Origin: Eubacteriales bacterium | GTDB lineage: Bacteria; Bacillota; Clostridia; Peptostreptococcales; Anaerovoracaceae | Length of the DNA stretch: 32,189 nucleotides | Assembly: GCA_029009055.1 (NCBI GenBank) | Contig: JAQXJR010000038.1 | Coordinates: 1 to 32,189, forward strand | Reading direction: 5' to 3' | Part shown: positions 17,674 through 24,993 of the stretch, piece after piece | How positions within the stretch are numbered: position 1 is the stretch's first letter | How the letters are laid out: each line of letters starts with the position of its first letter | Position numbers and translations under genes: made by a program | The notes under the pieces: generated by a model | Database searches by the model: none | The model's input: the letters and a program-made list of their open reading frames with translations, nothing else | Told to the model about the DNA's origin: nothing

Positions 17674-18981
17674 ATGGAGAATAAGACATATCACATAACT
17701 ACATTCGGCTGCCAGATGAATGAGCACGACTCCGAGATAATAGCCGGTTTTCTGGAGAATATGGGCTACCAGCCGGCTGAGCTCGAAAACGCTGGCATAG
17801 AGGTCATAAACACATGCAGCGTCAGGGAGAACGCCGATAAGCATTTCTTCGGGACGCTGGGACAGCTGAAGCACAGGAAGGAAGATGACCCGGATTTCCT
17901 GGTCGCTGTATGCGGCTGTATGATGCAGCAGAAGAGGATAGTAGACGAGATAAACTCTAAGTATCCGTGGGTGGACATAATATTCGGCACGAATAACCTG
18001 TACAGGTTCCCGCACCTCCTTAACGACGCTGTCAGCAAGCATGACAGAGAGAGGGAAGTCTGGGATGAGGCTGACGGAGTGAAGGAGGGCTTACCTTCTC
18101 TCAGGAAGTTTAAGCATAAGGCTTTCGTGAACATCACATACGGCTGCAATAACTTCTGTACGTACTGCATAGTGCCTTACACCAGGGGTAGAGAGCGAAG
18201 CAGGAAGCCGGAGGATATCATAGCTGAATGCGAGAGACTGGCCCGGGACGGAGTAGAAGAAGTTACTTTGCTCGGGCAGAACGTGAATTCTTACGCCGGG
18301 GGCATGGATTTCGCCGGATTGCTAAGAGAAGTCGAGAAGGTGGACGGGATAGAGAGGATCAGATTCATGACCTCGAACCCTAAGGACCTTTCTGACAGGC
18401 TGATAGAAGCCATAGCTGACTCGGATAAGATCTGTAATAACATACACCTGCCATTTCAGGCGGGAAGCGATGACGTCATAAGGAGAATGAACAGGCATTA
18501 CACGCACGCTTCTTATCTGGATCTGGTTGGGAGGATCAGGGCGGCTGTTCCTGACATAACCATGTCTACGGACATAATCGTCGGTTTTCCGGGCGAGACA
18601 GAAGAAGATTTTCAGAGGACACTCGATATGGTGGAGGAGGTCAGATACGACTCCGCATTCACATTCCTCTATTCTGTGAGACCGGGCACTCCGGCTGCGG
18701 ACTTCGAAGATCAGATACCGGAAGATGTTAAGCATGACAGGTTCGACAGGCTCGTGGAAGCTGTCAACAGGATAAGCGCTGAGAAGAATAAATTATATGA
18801 GGGCAGAATAGAGAGGATCCTGGTGGATGGCGCCAGTAAGAGGGAGCCATCGGCTCAAAGCGGCAGGACCGACGGGTTCAAGCTCGTGAACTTTAAGTCT
18901 GACTGTGATCTCACAGGAAGATTCGTGGATGTCAGGATCACTAAGGGTAAAACTTTCAGCTTAGAAGGAGAACTGGTATAA
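17674..18981 (+). CDS. miaB: tRNA-2-methylthio-N6-isopentenyladenosine synthase
   Basis: Radical-SAM methylthiotransferase that adds the ms2 group to i6A37 of tRNAs. The auxiliary cluster cysteines are C13 (FGCQMN), C48 (NTCSVR) and C82 (GCMMQ). The radical-SAM cluster is C158, C162 and C165 in CNNFCTYC, followed by IVPYTRGRERSR, diagnostic for MiaB over RimO or MtaB. A TRAM domain occupies the last 65 residues. Length 435 is normal. No good Shine-Dalgarno precedes the ATG, which is 7 nt after the gpsA stop, so translation probably depends on coupling. The stop TAA shares its last base with the next gene's ATG. The usual follower mutS is absent. Confidence 0.95.
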   Translation: MENKTYHITTFGCQMNEHDSEIIAGFLENMGYQPAELENAGIEVINTCSVRENADKHFFGTLGQLKHRKEDDPDFLVAVCGCMMQQKRIVDEINSKYPWVDIIFGTNNLYRFPHLLNDAVSKHDREREVWDEADGVKEGLPSLRKFKHKAFVNITYGCNNFCTYCIVPYTRGRERSRKPEDIIAECERLARDGVEEVTLLGQNVNSYAGGMDFAGLLREVEKVDGIERIRFMTSNPKDLSDRLIEAIADSDKICNNIHLPFQAGSDDVIRRMNRHYTHASYLDLVGRIRAAVPDITMSTDIIVGFPGETEEDFQRTLDMVEEVRYDSAFTFLYSVRPGTPAADFEDQIPEDVKHDRFDRLVEAVNRISAEKNKLYEGRIERILVDGASKREPSAQSGRTDGFKLVNFKSDCDLTGRFVDVRITKGKTFSLEGELV

Positions 18982-19523
18982 TGAGTGAAGATAGTCAGAA
19001 GCGCGGTCTTATACATATTTACTGTGGAGACGGTAAGGGTAAGACCACATGCTCTGTGGGCCTGACTGTGAGAGCTTCGGGAGACGGGTTCCATATCCTG
19101 TTCACGCAGTTCATGAAGACGGGGAAGAGCAGCGAAATCAGGGTGATGGAGAGCCTGCCGGGCATAGATATCATGGAAATGCCGAGGGCGAATAAATTCT
19201 CGTTCGAGATGACTGATGAAGAGATAGAAGACATGAGGGAGAAGAACGGCAGGGCTTTCGGAGATATGATCCGCAGAGTCACGGATGGCGGCTACGACAT
19301 GTTAGTCATGGACGAAGTCGTTAACGCTGTGAAGCGGAATCTGCTCGATAATTCTTTGCTGGTGGAGTTCTTGAAGAATAAACCACGAAAACTTGAAGTA
19401 GTCATGACAGGCCGCGACCCCGGAGATGATATCATAGAGTTGGCTGACTATGTTTCTGAGATACGGAAGGTGAAACACCCTTACGACCAGGGAATCAGAG
19501 CCAGGAGAGGCATAGAGTTTTAG
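18981..19523 (+). CDS. cobO: Cob(I)yrinic acid a,c-diamide adenosyltransferase (CobA/BtuR family)
   Basis: Transfers adenosyl from ATP to cob(I)alamin or a precursor, giving the coenzyme B12 form. The P-loop is GDGKGKTT at residues 16-23 near the N-terminus, as in CobA/CobO/BtuR. The family blocks FTQFMKTGKSSE (about 47-58), MLVMDEVVNAV, EVVMTGRDPGDDIIELADYVSE and the terminal KHPYDQGIRARRGIEF follow. Length 180 is standard. It overlaps the miaB stop by 1 nt (TAATG). No corrin synthesis or B12 import gene lies nearby, so it may serve salvage for a B12-dependent enzyme elsewhere (inference). Family is secure; the choice between CobO and BtuR naming is a convention. Confidence 0.9.
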   Translation: MSEDSQKRGLIHIYCGDGKGKTTCSVGLTVRASGDGFHILFTQFMKTGKSSEIRVMESLPGIDIMEMPRANKFSFEMTDEEIEDMREKNGRAFGDMIRRVTDGGYDMLVMDEVVNAVKRNLLDNSLLVEFLKNKPRKLEVVMTGRDPGDDIIELADYVSEIRKVKHPYDQGIRARRGIEF

Positions 19524-19567
19524 TTTATTATAGGTCTCAGACCGAAGATTTATATGGAGGTAGTGTT

Positions 19568-19939
19568 ATGGCTTTTATGGATAAGTTTCAGAAGTTCGCT
19601 GAATCAGCGGGTGACATGGCTAAGGCAGCTGGTAAGGCAGCCAGCGATAAGGCAGGAGACGCTATAGAGATCACGAAGCTTAAAGGTAAGATCAACGGTC
19701 AGAACAGGGCTATAGATGAGGCTTACATTAAGATCGGTAAGCATTATTATGACGCTTACGTTAAAGGCGCTGATGTAGATGAAGACGTTAAGGGCTTCGC
19801 GGCTGACATAGATGCGGCTAAGAAGGAAATAGAGGATCTGAACCTGCAGATCGCGGCTGTTAAGGCTGACGATGATGATGCTCCTGAGGCTCCGGCTGAA
19901 GAAGCGAAGGAAGAAGATAAGCCTGCTGACGCCGAGTAA
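19568..19939 (+). CDS. Small helical protein of unknown function with acidic tail
   Basis: I do not recognise a named family. The 123 residues are almost entirely predictable as helix. Residues 1-33 form an amphipathic Ala/Lys/Asp-rich segment (MAFMDKFQKFAESAGDMAKA) resembling LEA- or apolipoprotein-type helices. Residues 34-65 (EITKLKGKINGQNRAIDEAY and following IGKHYYDAY) and 79-100 look like an antiparallel coiled coil. Residues 101-123 are nearly all Asp, Glu, Ala and Pro. Similar small proteins in Clostridia often end in a zinc ribbon; this one has no cysteine. There is no signal peptide. GGAGG at 19556-19560 lies 7 nt before the ATG, a strong site that suggests good expression. A terminator follows at 19988. 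Confidence 0.75.
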   Translation: MAFMDKFQKFAESAGDMAKAAGKAASDKAGDAIEITKLKGKINGQNRAIDEAYIKIGKHYYDAYVKGADVDEDVKGFAADIDAAKKEIEDLNLQIAAVKADDDDAPEAPAEEAKEEDKPADAE

Positions 19940-19987
19940 ATTAGAGGCTTACAGGTTTTAGTTATAATTTTAAGATTTAGGGTTTAC

Positions 19988-20022
19988 AGGTTTCGGGATA
20001 GACTCTCGAAACCTTTTCTCTT
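19988..20022 (+). terminator. Intrinsic terminator between the small protein and the protease gene
   Basis: AGGTTTCGGGA (19988-19998) pairs with TCTCGAAACCT (20004-20014) over 11 bp, including one G-U pair, around the loop TAGAC. The T-rich tract TTTTCTCTT (20014-20022) follows. The protease TTG start is only 28 nt downstream. A 10-bp direct repeat, TTACAGGTTT, occurs at 19949-19958 and at 19984-19993, the second copy running into the left arm. Confidence 0.8.
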
Positions 20023-20050
20023 AAAGCCCTCTATTCAGGAGATAATAATA

Positions 20051-20785
20051 TTGAACAGAAGGAATAACCCATTTAATAATCCGATGTTTCTGGGGATCGC
20101 CCTGGTCCTGGTCATGTTTTTCATAAGGACCATCCGTATAAATCACCAGGACATAGCGGCATGGTTAATGTCAGAGATCCTCATGATCCCGGGCATCATA
20201 ATAGGCCTTTCTTTCCACGAGTTCGGCCATGCCTGGGTCTCATATAGATTGGGAGACCCTACGCCTAAGGCGCAGGGCAGGTTGACGGTGAACCCGGCAG
20301 CCCACATAGATCCTCTGGGCCTTATATGCCTCATATTCGCCGGTTTCGGCTGGGGAGTCCCTGTACAGATAGATCCGAGATATTATAAAAACAGGAGGCT
20401 GGGCCAGTTCCTGGTAGCTATAGCGGGTGTGACCATGAATTTCATCGTAGCGGCGGTAATGGCTGTGATAATGAAACTGATCATCACTTTCTGGCCTGCG
20501 TACGCTTCTTCCACGGTCGGAACATCAGCCTTTCAGATAATTTACTATGCCTTCATGGTGAATATCGTTCTCATGGTCTTCAATTTACTGCCGGTGCCAC
20601 CTCTGGACGGCTGGAACCTCGTGACACAGATATTCGACCTGGAAAAGTACGACTGGTGGTACTCTTTCTATGGAAAAGGCTGGTATTTATTGATGGCTCT
20701 GATAATTTTCGATGTTACTGATGTAATCCTTACGCCGATGATATCCGTAGTGCAGAATTTTCTTCTGCGCTTGATTGTATTTTAA
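20051..20785 (+). CDS. Site-2 protease family (M50) zinc metalloprotease
   Basis: Polytopic membrane protein with the M50 zinc motif HEFGH at residues 56-60, in a hydrophobic helix, and the second motif NLLPVPPLDGWN near 180-191, whose Asp completes the metal site. The intervening RLTVNPAAHIDPLG and GWGVPVQIDPRYYKN blocks match the compact YwhC-like S2P group common in Clostridia. There is no PDZ domain, so it is not RseP/RasP-like. Its substrate is unknown; group members cleave proteins within the membrane. Translation appears to start at TTG 20051, 9 nt after AGGAG (20037-20041). Length 244 is slightly above the usual 200-230. The lipoprotein gene follows after 31 nt. Confidence 0.88.
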   Translation: MNRRNNPFNNPMFLGIALVLVMFFIRTIRINHQDIAAWLMSEILMIPGIIIGLSFHEFGHAWVSYRLGDPTPKAQGRLTVNPAAHIDPLGLICLIFAGFGWGVPVQIDPRYYKNRRLGQFLVAIAGVTMNFIVAAVMAVIMKLIITFWPAYASSTVGTSAFQIIYYAFMVNIVLMVFNLLPVPPLDGWNLVTQIFDLEKYDWWYSFYGKGWYLLMALIIFDVTDVILTPMISVVQNFLLRLIVF

Positions 20786-20816
20786 GATATAAATTATGGA
20801 GAAGAGGAGATCTGTT

Positions 20817-21473
20817 ATGAGTAGAAGGTTTACTAAGATTACGGTCCTAATGTTGGCAGTAGTCATGGCTTTTACTGTATCCGCCTGTGGAGCAAAGAGC
20901 AGTGGCGGCTCTTCCGGGGACGGTAAGAAGATATCTGTCCCGGCACTAACGGATAAGGACAAAATAACAAATACGGTTTCTGATTCTTTGGAAGCTCTTA
21001 AGACATTCGACACGAAAGTCCTGGAGAAGAACGTGGATGGCTGGGACGCTACCAGCGAGTCTCTGACAGAAGACTCCGGTTTTACCGAAAGCGAGATAGA
21101 CGGGCTCTTGAAGAATATATTCGGCCATTTAAAATATAAGATCACTAAGGTGGAGAAAACAGACAGTAAGAACGCTACCGCTACGGTAAAGGTCACGAAC
21201 GTTAATATGGGACCTGTAGTTAAGAACTGGTCTTCAGCTATTATATCCTATTCCATAGAACATAATAATGAAACCAGGGAGCAGATAATGAAGGCTGCCA
21301 TCCCTATGCTGAAGGAGCAGATCTCTAAGAGCTGGGAGAACGGCGATACGGTAGATAACACCTTAAAATTCAAGCTTAAGAAATCCGGCGGTAAATGGAT
21401 AATGGATGAGATAACGGGAGATCAGACTGACGCTCTGTCTGGCGGATTCATGACGGCTATCCAGAACATGTAG
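20817..21473 (+). CDS. Putative lipoprotein of unknown function
   Basis: The ATG at 20817 follows GGAG (20806-20809) by 7 nt; an in-frame ATG at 20796 lies upstream of that site. The first 24 residues are a lipoprotein signal: basic MSRRFTK, a hydrophobic stretch, then lipobox V-S-A-C24. A Gly/Ser linker (GAKSSGGSSGDGK) leads to a globular domain of about 175 residues. Its KYKITKVEKTDSKNATATVK strand pattern and helical start resemble the NTF2-like or DUF4878/DUF5105-type lipoproteins of Clostridia, but I cannot place it firmly. It would be anchored on the outer face of the membrane. It follows a membrane protease, though nothing in the sequence shows it is a substrate. Confidence 0.8.
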   Translation: MSRRFTKITVLMLAVVMAFTVSACGAKSSGGSSGDGKKISVPALTDKDKITNTVSDSLEALKTFDTKVLEKNVDGWDATSESLTEDSGFTESEIDGLLKNIFGHLKYKITKVEKTDSKNATATVKVTNVNMGPVVKNWSSAIISYSIEHNNETREQIMKAAIPMLKEQISKSWENGDTVDNTLKFKLKKSGGKWIMDEITGDQTDALSGGFMTAIQNM

Positions 21474-21519
21474 TACGCAACGAAAAAATGATATATAATC
21501 TCGTTAAAGAAGGAATTAA

Positions 21520-22290
21520 ATGAAATATACTGAACATTATGAGATATCCAGCCACGATGTGGACGTTAATAATAACATGCAGCCGACTTTCATATCCAGG
21601 TATATGCAGGAGACGGCTACACACCAGATGAGAGACAGGAAACCGACATATCAGGACCTCTTCGCTAAGGGGCAGGCTTTCGTTCTTATAAGATACAGCG
21701 TGAAGATCATACGCCAGCTTCACCGCTACGAAAAACTGGATGTGGATACTTGGAGATGCTCTGATAGGGGAGCGACCCTGGTAAGGTGTTATTCCATGGG
21801 CGTTGCTGGTGAAACAGCGGCTCAGGCTTACAGCGAATGGGCTGCGGTTGATTTCATAAACGGCGGATTCGTTAAACCTGCTGATATGGACCTCTCCAAT
21901 TTCGAGAGGGATGAAGAAGTGGATAACGGCTTGCCTAAGAGATTTGTGTTCAAAAAGAATATGAAGTTCGAGCCTGTTGGCACTCATAAGGTACTCTACG
22001 CAGACGTCGATCTTAACATGCACATGAATAATACGGTATATTTCGATATCCTGTGGAGTTATATCCCGGACATCATGCATAAGGAGCTGACTTCTGTAAA
22101 TATAAGGTATAAGAAGGAAGCCCCTATAGGGTCAGAGATAGAGATAGGTATGCTCGAGCTGGATCCGGCTTTTGCAGGCGATGACGACGCGGAAGAAGCC
22201 TGGGGATTTAAGACTACAGTAGACGGTAAGACAAACGTTGAATGCGTGTTCGGCGTGAGGAAGACCGAAAGCGAGGGTATGCATAGATAA
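21520..22290 (+). CDS. Acyl-ACP thioesterase (FatA/FatB-like family)
   Basis: Double-hotdog enzyme that hydrolyses acyl-ACP to free fatty acid. The second hotdog carries DVDLNMHMNNTVYFD from residue 162, matching the conserved Asp-x-Asn-x-His-x-Asn-Asn catalytic region of plant and bacterial FatA/FatB enzymes. The first hotdog has the mirrored DVDVNNNMQPTFISRYMQE from residue 13, and DVDTWRC lies near 74-80. Length 256 suits the bacterial family. AAGGA lies 7 nt before the ATG. Bacterial members often act on short- to medium-chain acyl groups; chain length cannot be read here. The next gene begins 10 nt downstream, so the two are probably co-transcribed. Confidence 0.88.
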   Translation: MKYTEHYEISSHDVDVNNNMQPTFISRYMQETATHQMRDRKPTYQDLFAKGQAFVLIRYSVKIIRQLHRYEKLDVDTWRCSDRGATLVRCYSMGVAGETAAQAYSEWAAVDFINGGFVKPADMDLSNFERDEEVDNGLPKRFVFKKNMKFEPVGTHKVLYADVDLNMHMNNTVYFDILWSYIPDIMHKELTSVNIRYKKEAPIGSEIEIGMLELDPAFAGDDDAEEAWGFKTTVDGKTNVECVFGVRKTESEGMHR

Positions 22291-22300
22291 GGAGGTACAC

Positions 22301-24262
22301 ATGAAAGGTACCAGAAGGATAGCCGCGCTCATGACCGCGGCGGTCGTCGCTTTTACGACCACGGCTTTCGTACAGCCGGCTTCGGCGACTGTAGGAGTCA
22401 GGGGTAACGCGCGCCATGAGGTCCTGCCGGATAGTAAGCCTATAACATATGGCGAGAAGACTGTCACATTCACATTCACCGGTAATGTGAGCGATCCGGA
22501 GGACTTCGCCAGGGTAGCTTCTTTCGGCAGCCAGGAGAGGAATAAGTACGGCAGGTATTTTCAGACGGATACGGGGAACCTGACGATGAGCATTCCCTAT
22601 AAGCTTCTAAATTCAAGCGGAGCACCGATCGAGACTCTGGGAGCAGCCGGATATGATTTCGCGTCTTTCGGGAGCACGGAGTACAGTTGGGGCTCGACCA
22701 AGCTATCATCCATGCTCGGCGGAGCCGTAAGCTCGGGATCGGCTTTGCCATATATTAACGCCGCTAATGTTAAGACTGACAGTAAATTATCGTCTGCCTT
22801 CGCCAATTACGGTGTGAATGACTATACGAAGATAGATAAGTATAACGCTGACGTCGCTATATTCAGTCTGGTCAGCAGAGATGCCTATAAGAAAGCTAAG
22901 AAGGAGACCGGTGGAAATTCTAAGCTTAAGTTCGAAGATCCTGTTCAGGCGGCTAAGAGGGTCGTCGGGGAAATAAATTCCGAATCACAGATAGACTTCG
23001 TCATATGCGTCTGCGAGAGCGGGACAGGCGGAAGCGATAAGGATAAGAAGCTGGAGAAGGCTATAGCTGACGCTGTATCCGGCATAGATATCATAGTTAG
23101 TACGGGAAGCTCTACAGAAAGAACTGATCCTATAGAGAGGAATGGAGCCCGCATAGTATCACTGCCGAATTCCGGTAAGAAGATATTGAGAGTGAAGTAC
23201 AGCAACCCGGGCAGAGGCACCATAAGGCGCTCATATAGCTACGCTTCGACGGATTCTGTTTCTATAAGCGACTATAAGAAGGACGCCGAAGCGCTTAAGA
23301 CCATACAGGCATTGGAGAAAAAGGCAGATAGTAAGTATTTCGGTAAATACGGCTTCAGTTTCAGGGATGAGCTGACAGAAAGCTTCTTTAAGGTATATCC
23401 TGTCGCGGCAAAACTGGAAGAACATAAAAATCCGCCTTCCGGTGAACTGATAGCGGACGCTTACAGATATTCAGCTATCCATGATGGGAAGGTCGCTAAG
23501 GCTAATCTCATTACCGCCGCTTCAGATGACTCGCTTAAGGGCACTCTGGGTAAGGGCCATGTCACAGCCGGTGATGTTTTCGAGCTCATGACCAGTAACG
23601 GCAGCTACAGTAAGGGAACTGGAAGCACACTGGTCTCATTCTTCGTAACAGGGGAGGACATATCGAACATAGCTAAGATCGCGGCGAATGACGCGGGCGT
23701 TAAGGGAAAGACTCAGCTGATATTCGGTGGTCTAACATATAAGTACAATCCGAAGCGGGGGGCGAACCACGAGCTGTATGACTTAGCTATGAGCTCAGAT
23801 GATAATGATTCCGGCATGGGAGACGCCATAGATCCGAATAAGCTGTACAGGATAGTAACAGACCATAAGACCGCGGCGTATATAGCAGGCTTGACATATG
23901 ACAGCAGCGCTGATGGAAGCTCTGAGAAAGTCGTCCTCAGGGATAAGTCAGGGGCTGAGGTAACAGAGCCGACTGAACTTCCGGCGGTCACGACCATGAA
24001 ATCCATAAAAGCATGGCAGGCTGTGGCGTCATATTTCAAGACATTTGGCAGCACGGGGATACCGGCTGTCTATAAGAAGGCGGATAACAGATTCACTTAC
24101 ACAACTACGACATCTTTCCTGGATCTCATCAGGGGTCAGGTAGGTTCATTCGTGGTCTTGCTCATATCTCTATTCCTCGGCGTGCTCGCTTTACTGACAT
24201 TGATCTGGCTGATAAGAGGCATGATGAAGAAGCCTGAGAGAGGCGGCAGACAGCGTAAATAA
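22301..24262 (+). CDS. Membrane-anchored 5'-nucleotidase-fold protein, probable pseudoenzyme
   Basis: The 653-residue order is signal peptide (1-29, cleavage likely after PASA), metallophosphatase-like domain (about 53-310), 5'-nucleotidase C-terminal-like domain (about 380-590), one transmembrane helix (about 619-641) and a basic tail. The layout matches UshA-type surface 5'-nucleotidases. Each metal motif is replaced: the usual TNDxHG reads TGNVSD (60-65), DAGD reads DTGN (90-93), GNHEFDxG reads GSTEYSWG (124-131), SHLG reads CESG (238-241) and GHSHT reads TGSST (268-272). The C-terminal NGGGIR reads ASDDSLKG. Hydrolysis of nucleotides by the usual mechanism therefore seems impossible. The frame is intact with a strong AAGGAGG site, so it is maintained rather than decaying. 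A ligand-binding or scaffolding role at the surface is inference. Confidence 0.8.
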   Translation: MKGTRRIAALMTAAVVAFTTTAFVQPASATVGVRGNARHEVLPDSKPITYGEKTVTFTFTGNVSDPEDFARVASFGSQERNKYGRYFQTDTGNLTMSIPYKLLNSSGAPIETLGAAGYDFASFGSTEYSWGSTKLSSMLGGAVSSGSALPYINAANVKTDSKLSSAFANYGVNDYTKIDKYNADVAIFSLVSRDAYKKAKKETGGNSKLKFEDPVQAAKRVVGEINSESQIDFVICVCESGTGGSDKDKKLEKAIADAVSGIDIIVSTGSSTERTDPIERNGARIVSLPNSGKKILRVKYSNPGRGTIRRSYSYASTDSVSISDYKKDAEALKTIQALEKKADSKYFGKYGFSFRDELTESFFKVYPVAAKLEEHKNPPSGELIADAYRYSAIHDGKVAKANLITAASDDSLKGTLGKGHVTAGDVFELMTSNGSYSKGTGSTLVSFFVTGEDISNIAKIAANDAGVKGKTQLIFGGLTYKYNPKRGANHELYDLAMSSDDNDSGMGDAIDPNKLYRIVTDHKTAAYIAGLTYDSSADGSSEKVVLRDKSGAEVTEPTELPAVTTMKSIKAWQAVASYFKTFGSTGIPAVYKKADNRFTYTTTTSFLDLIRGQVGSFVVLLISLFLGVLALLTLIWLIRGMMKKPERGGRQRK

Positions 24263-24314
24263 CAGCAAAACAGACCTGCGGATCTCCGCCGGCGGATAAT
24301 AAATATTTAGAATG

Positions 24315-24351
24315 AAGAGAAACTCTGAAACATGGGTTTCTCTTTTATTTT
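24315..24351 (+). terminator. Intrinsic terminator before the dcw cluster
   Basis: AAGAGAAACTC (24315-24325) pairs with GGGTTTCTCTT (24334-24344) over 11 bp with one G-U pair, around an 8-nt loop. The tract TTTTATTTT (24343-24351) follows. It separates the pseudo-nucleotidase gene from the mraZ promoter region. Confidence 0.85.
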
Positions 24352-24364
24352 GCCCGAAAATAGG

Positions 24365-24383
24365 TTTCGATACCCGATCGAAA
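24365..24383 (+). promoter_or_regulatory. Perfect inverted repeat upstream of the mraZ promoter
   Basis: TTTCGAT (24365-24371) and ATCGAAA (24377-24383) form a perfect 7+7 bp inverted repeat around ACCCG. It lies about 60 bp upstream of the -35 box of the dcw promoter. There is no U-tract, so it reads as a protein-binding site for a dimeric regulator rather than a terminator. The binding protein is unknown. Confidence 0.4.
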
Positions 24384-24400
24384 TCAGTAAATGGCTTTGC

Positions 24401-24480
24401 GGTGGAGGAAAAGCCCACGAATTTTTCTTATGTGGAGGAATGTGGTTGAAAAATGATTAGAAGTGGAATAAAATGGAGGA
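24401..24480 (+). promoter_or_regulatory. MraZ box array (autoregulatory operator)
   Basis: TGG triplets recur in helical phase: 24433-24435 and 24443-24445 (TGTGGAGGAA, TGTGGTTGAA), a degenerate TGA at 24454, then 24464-24466 and 24474-24476 (AAGTGGAATA, AAATGGAGGA). A further GGTGGAGGAA at 24401-24410 lies exactly 30 bp before the first unit. MraZ is known to bind tandem TGG-containing repeats with 10-bp spacing upstream of its own gene. The array overlaps the promoter at 24446-24474, so bound MraZ would block RNA polymerase. Confidence 0.75.
24446..24474 (+). promoter_or_regulatory. Promoter of the dcw (division and cell wall) cluster
   Basis: TTGAAA (24446-24451) and TAAAAT (24469-24474) are 17 bp apart, each matching the sigma-A consensus at five of six positions. 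Transcription would start near 24481, giving a leader of about 63 nt to mraZ. The -35 box abuts one MraZ unit and the -10 box overlaps two more. Confidence 0.65.
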
Positions 24481-24543
24481 AGTTAAATAGCAGAAGTTTA
24501 AATTGAAGGCCGAAATCAAGGTCAGTCGGTGGAGAAGCAGTCC

Positions 24544-24975
24544 ATGTTCATGGGAACGTATTACAACTCAATAGACGCTAAGAAGAGGATGATCGTTCCC
24601 GCTAAGCACAGGGAGAGGCTGGGTAAGACATGCGTTCTTACTAAGAGTCTCGATAAGTGCATAGACGTGTACACCATGGAAGACTGGGAGAAGCAGATGG
24701 AGAAGATAGAAGTCCTTCCGCAGTCTGATCCGGCGGTCAGAGCTTTCATCCGCCACTTCTGCGCTAACGCGACGGAATGCGATATAGATAAGCAGGGAAG
24801 GCTGCTCATACCTCAGGAACTCGTGGATTACGCGGGAATTAAGAAAGATCTGGTGACCATGGGAGCCATGAGGAAGATAGAGATATGGGCTAAGGAAGTC
24901 TGGAGCACGCCTGGTAATGACAGCAGGCTGAACAGCGAGGATTTCGCTAAGGCGTTAGAGAAATATAATTTCTAA
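24544..24975 (+). CDS. mraZ: Transcriptional regulator MraZ
   Basis: MraZ is the DNA-binding ring protein encoded first in the dcw cluster, generally a repressor of it. Two AbrB/SpoVT-like halves are visible: D11-AKKRMIVPAKHRERL near residues 11-26 and DIDKQGRLLIPQELVDYAGI from residue 80. Length 143 is normal. The ATG 24544 gives the canonical MFMG start and follows GGTGGAG (24528-24534) by 9 nt; the in-frame GTG at 24529 overlaps that site and is rejected. Its probable binding sites lie just upstream at 24401-24480. rsmH follows at once. Confidence 0.95.
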   Translation: MFMGTYYNSIDAKKRMIVPAKHRERLGKTCVLTKSLDKCIDVYTMEDWEKQMEKIEVLPQSDPAVRAFIRHFCANATECDIDKQGRLLIPQELVDYAGIKKDLVTMGAMRKIEIWAKEVWSTPGNDSRLNSEDFAKALEKYNF

Positions 24976-24993
24976 TTGGACTGCGGCAGGGAT

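Noticed and set aside
19963-19968. Promoter TATAAT before the M50 protease
   Set aside because: The -35 region (TTAGAG or shifted) matches poorly, and any transcript would run into the terminator at 19988 within a few tens of nt.
24285-24296. Palindrome TCCGCCGGCGGA after the pseudo-nucleotidase gene
   Set aside because: No loop for a hairpin and only 12 bp in a GC-rich stretch; nothing supports it as a binding site.
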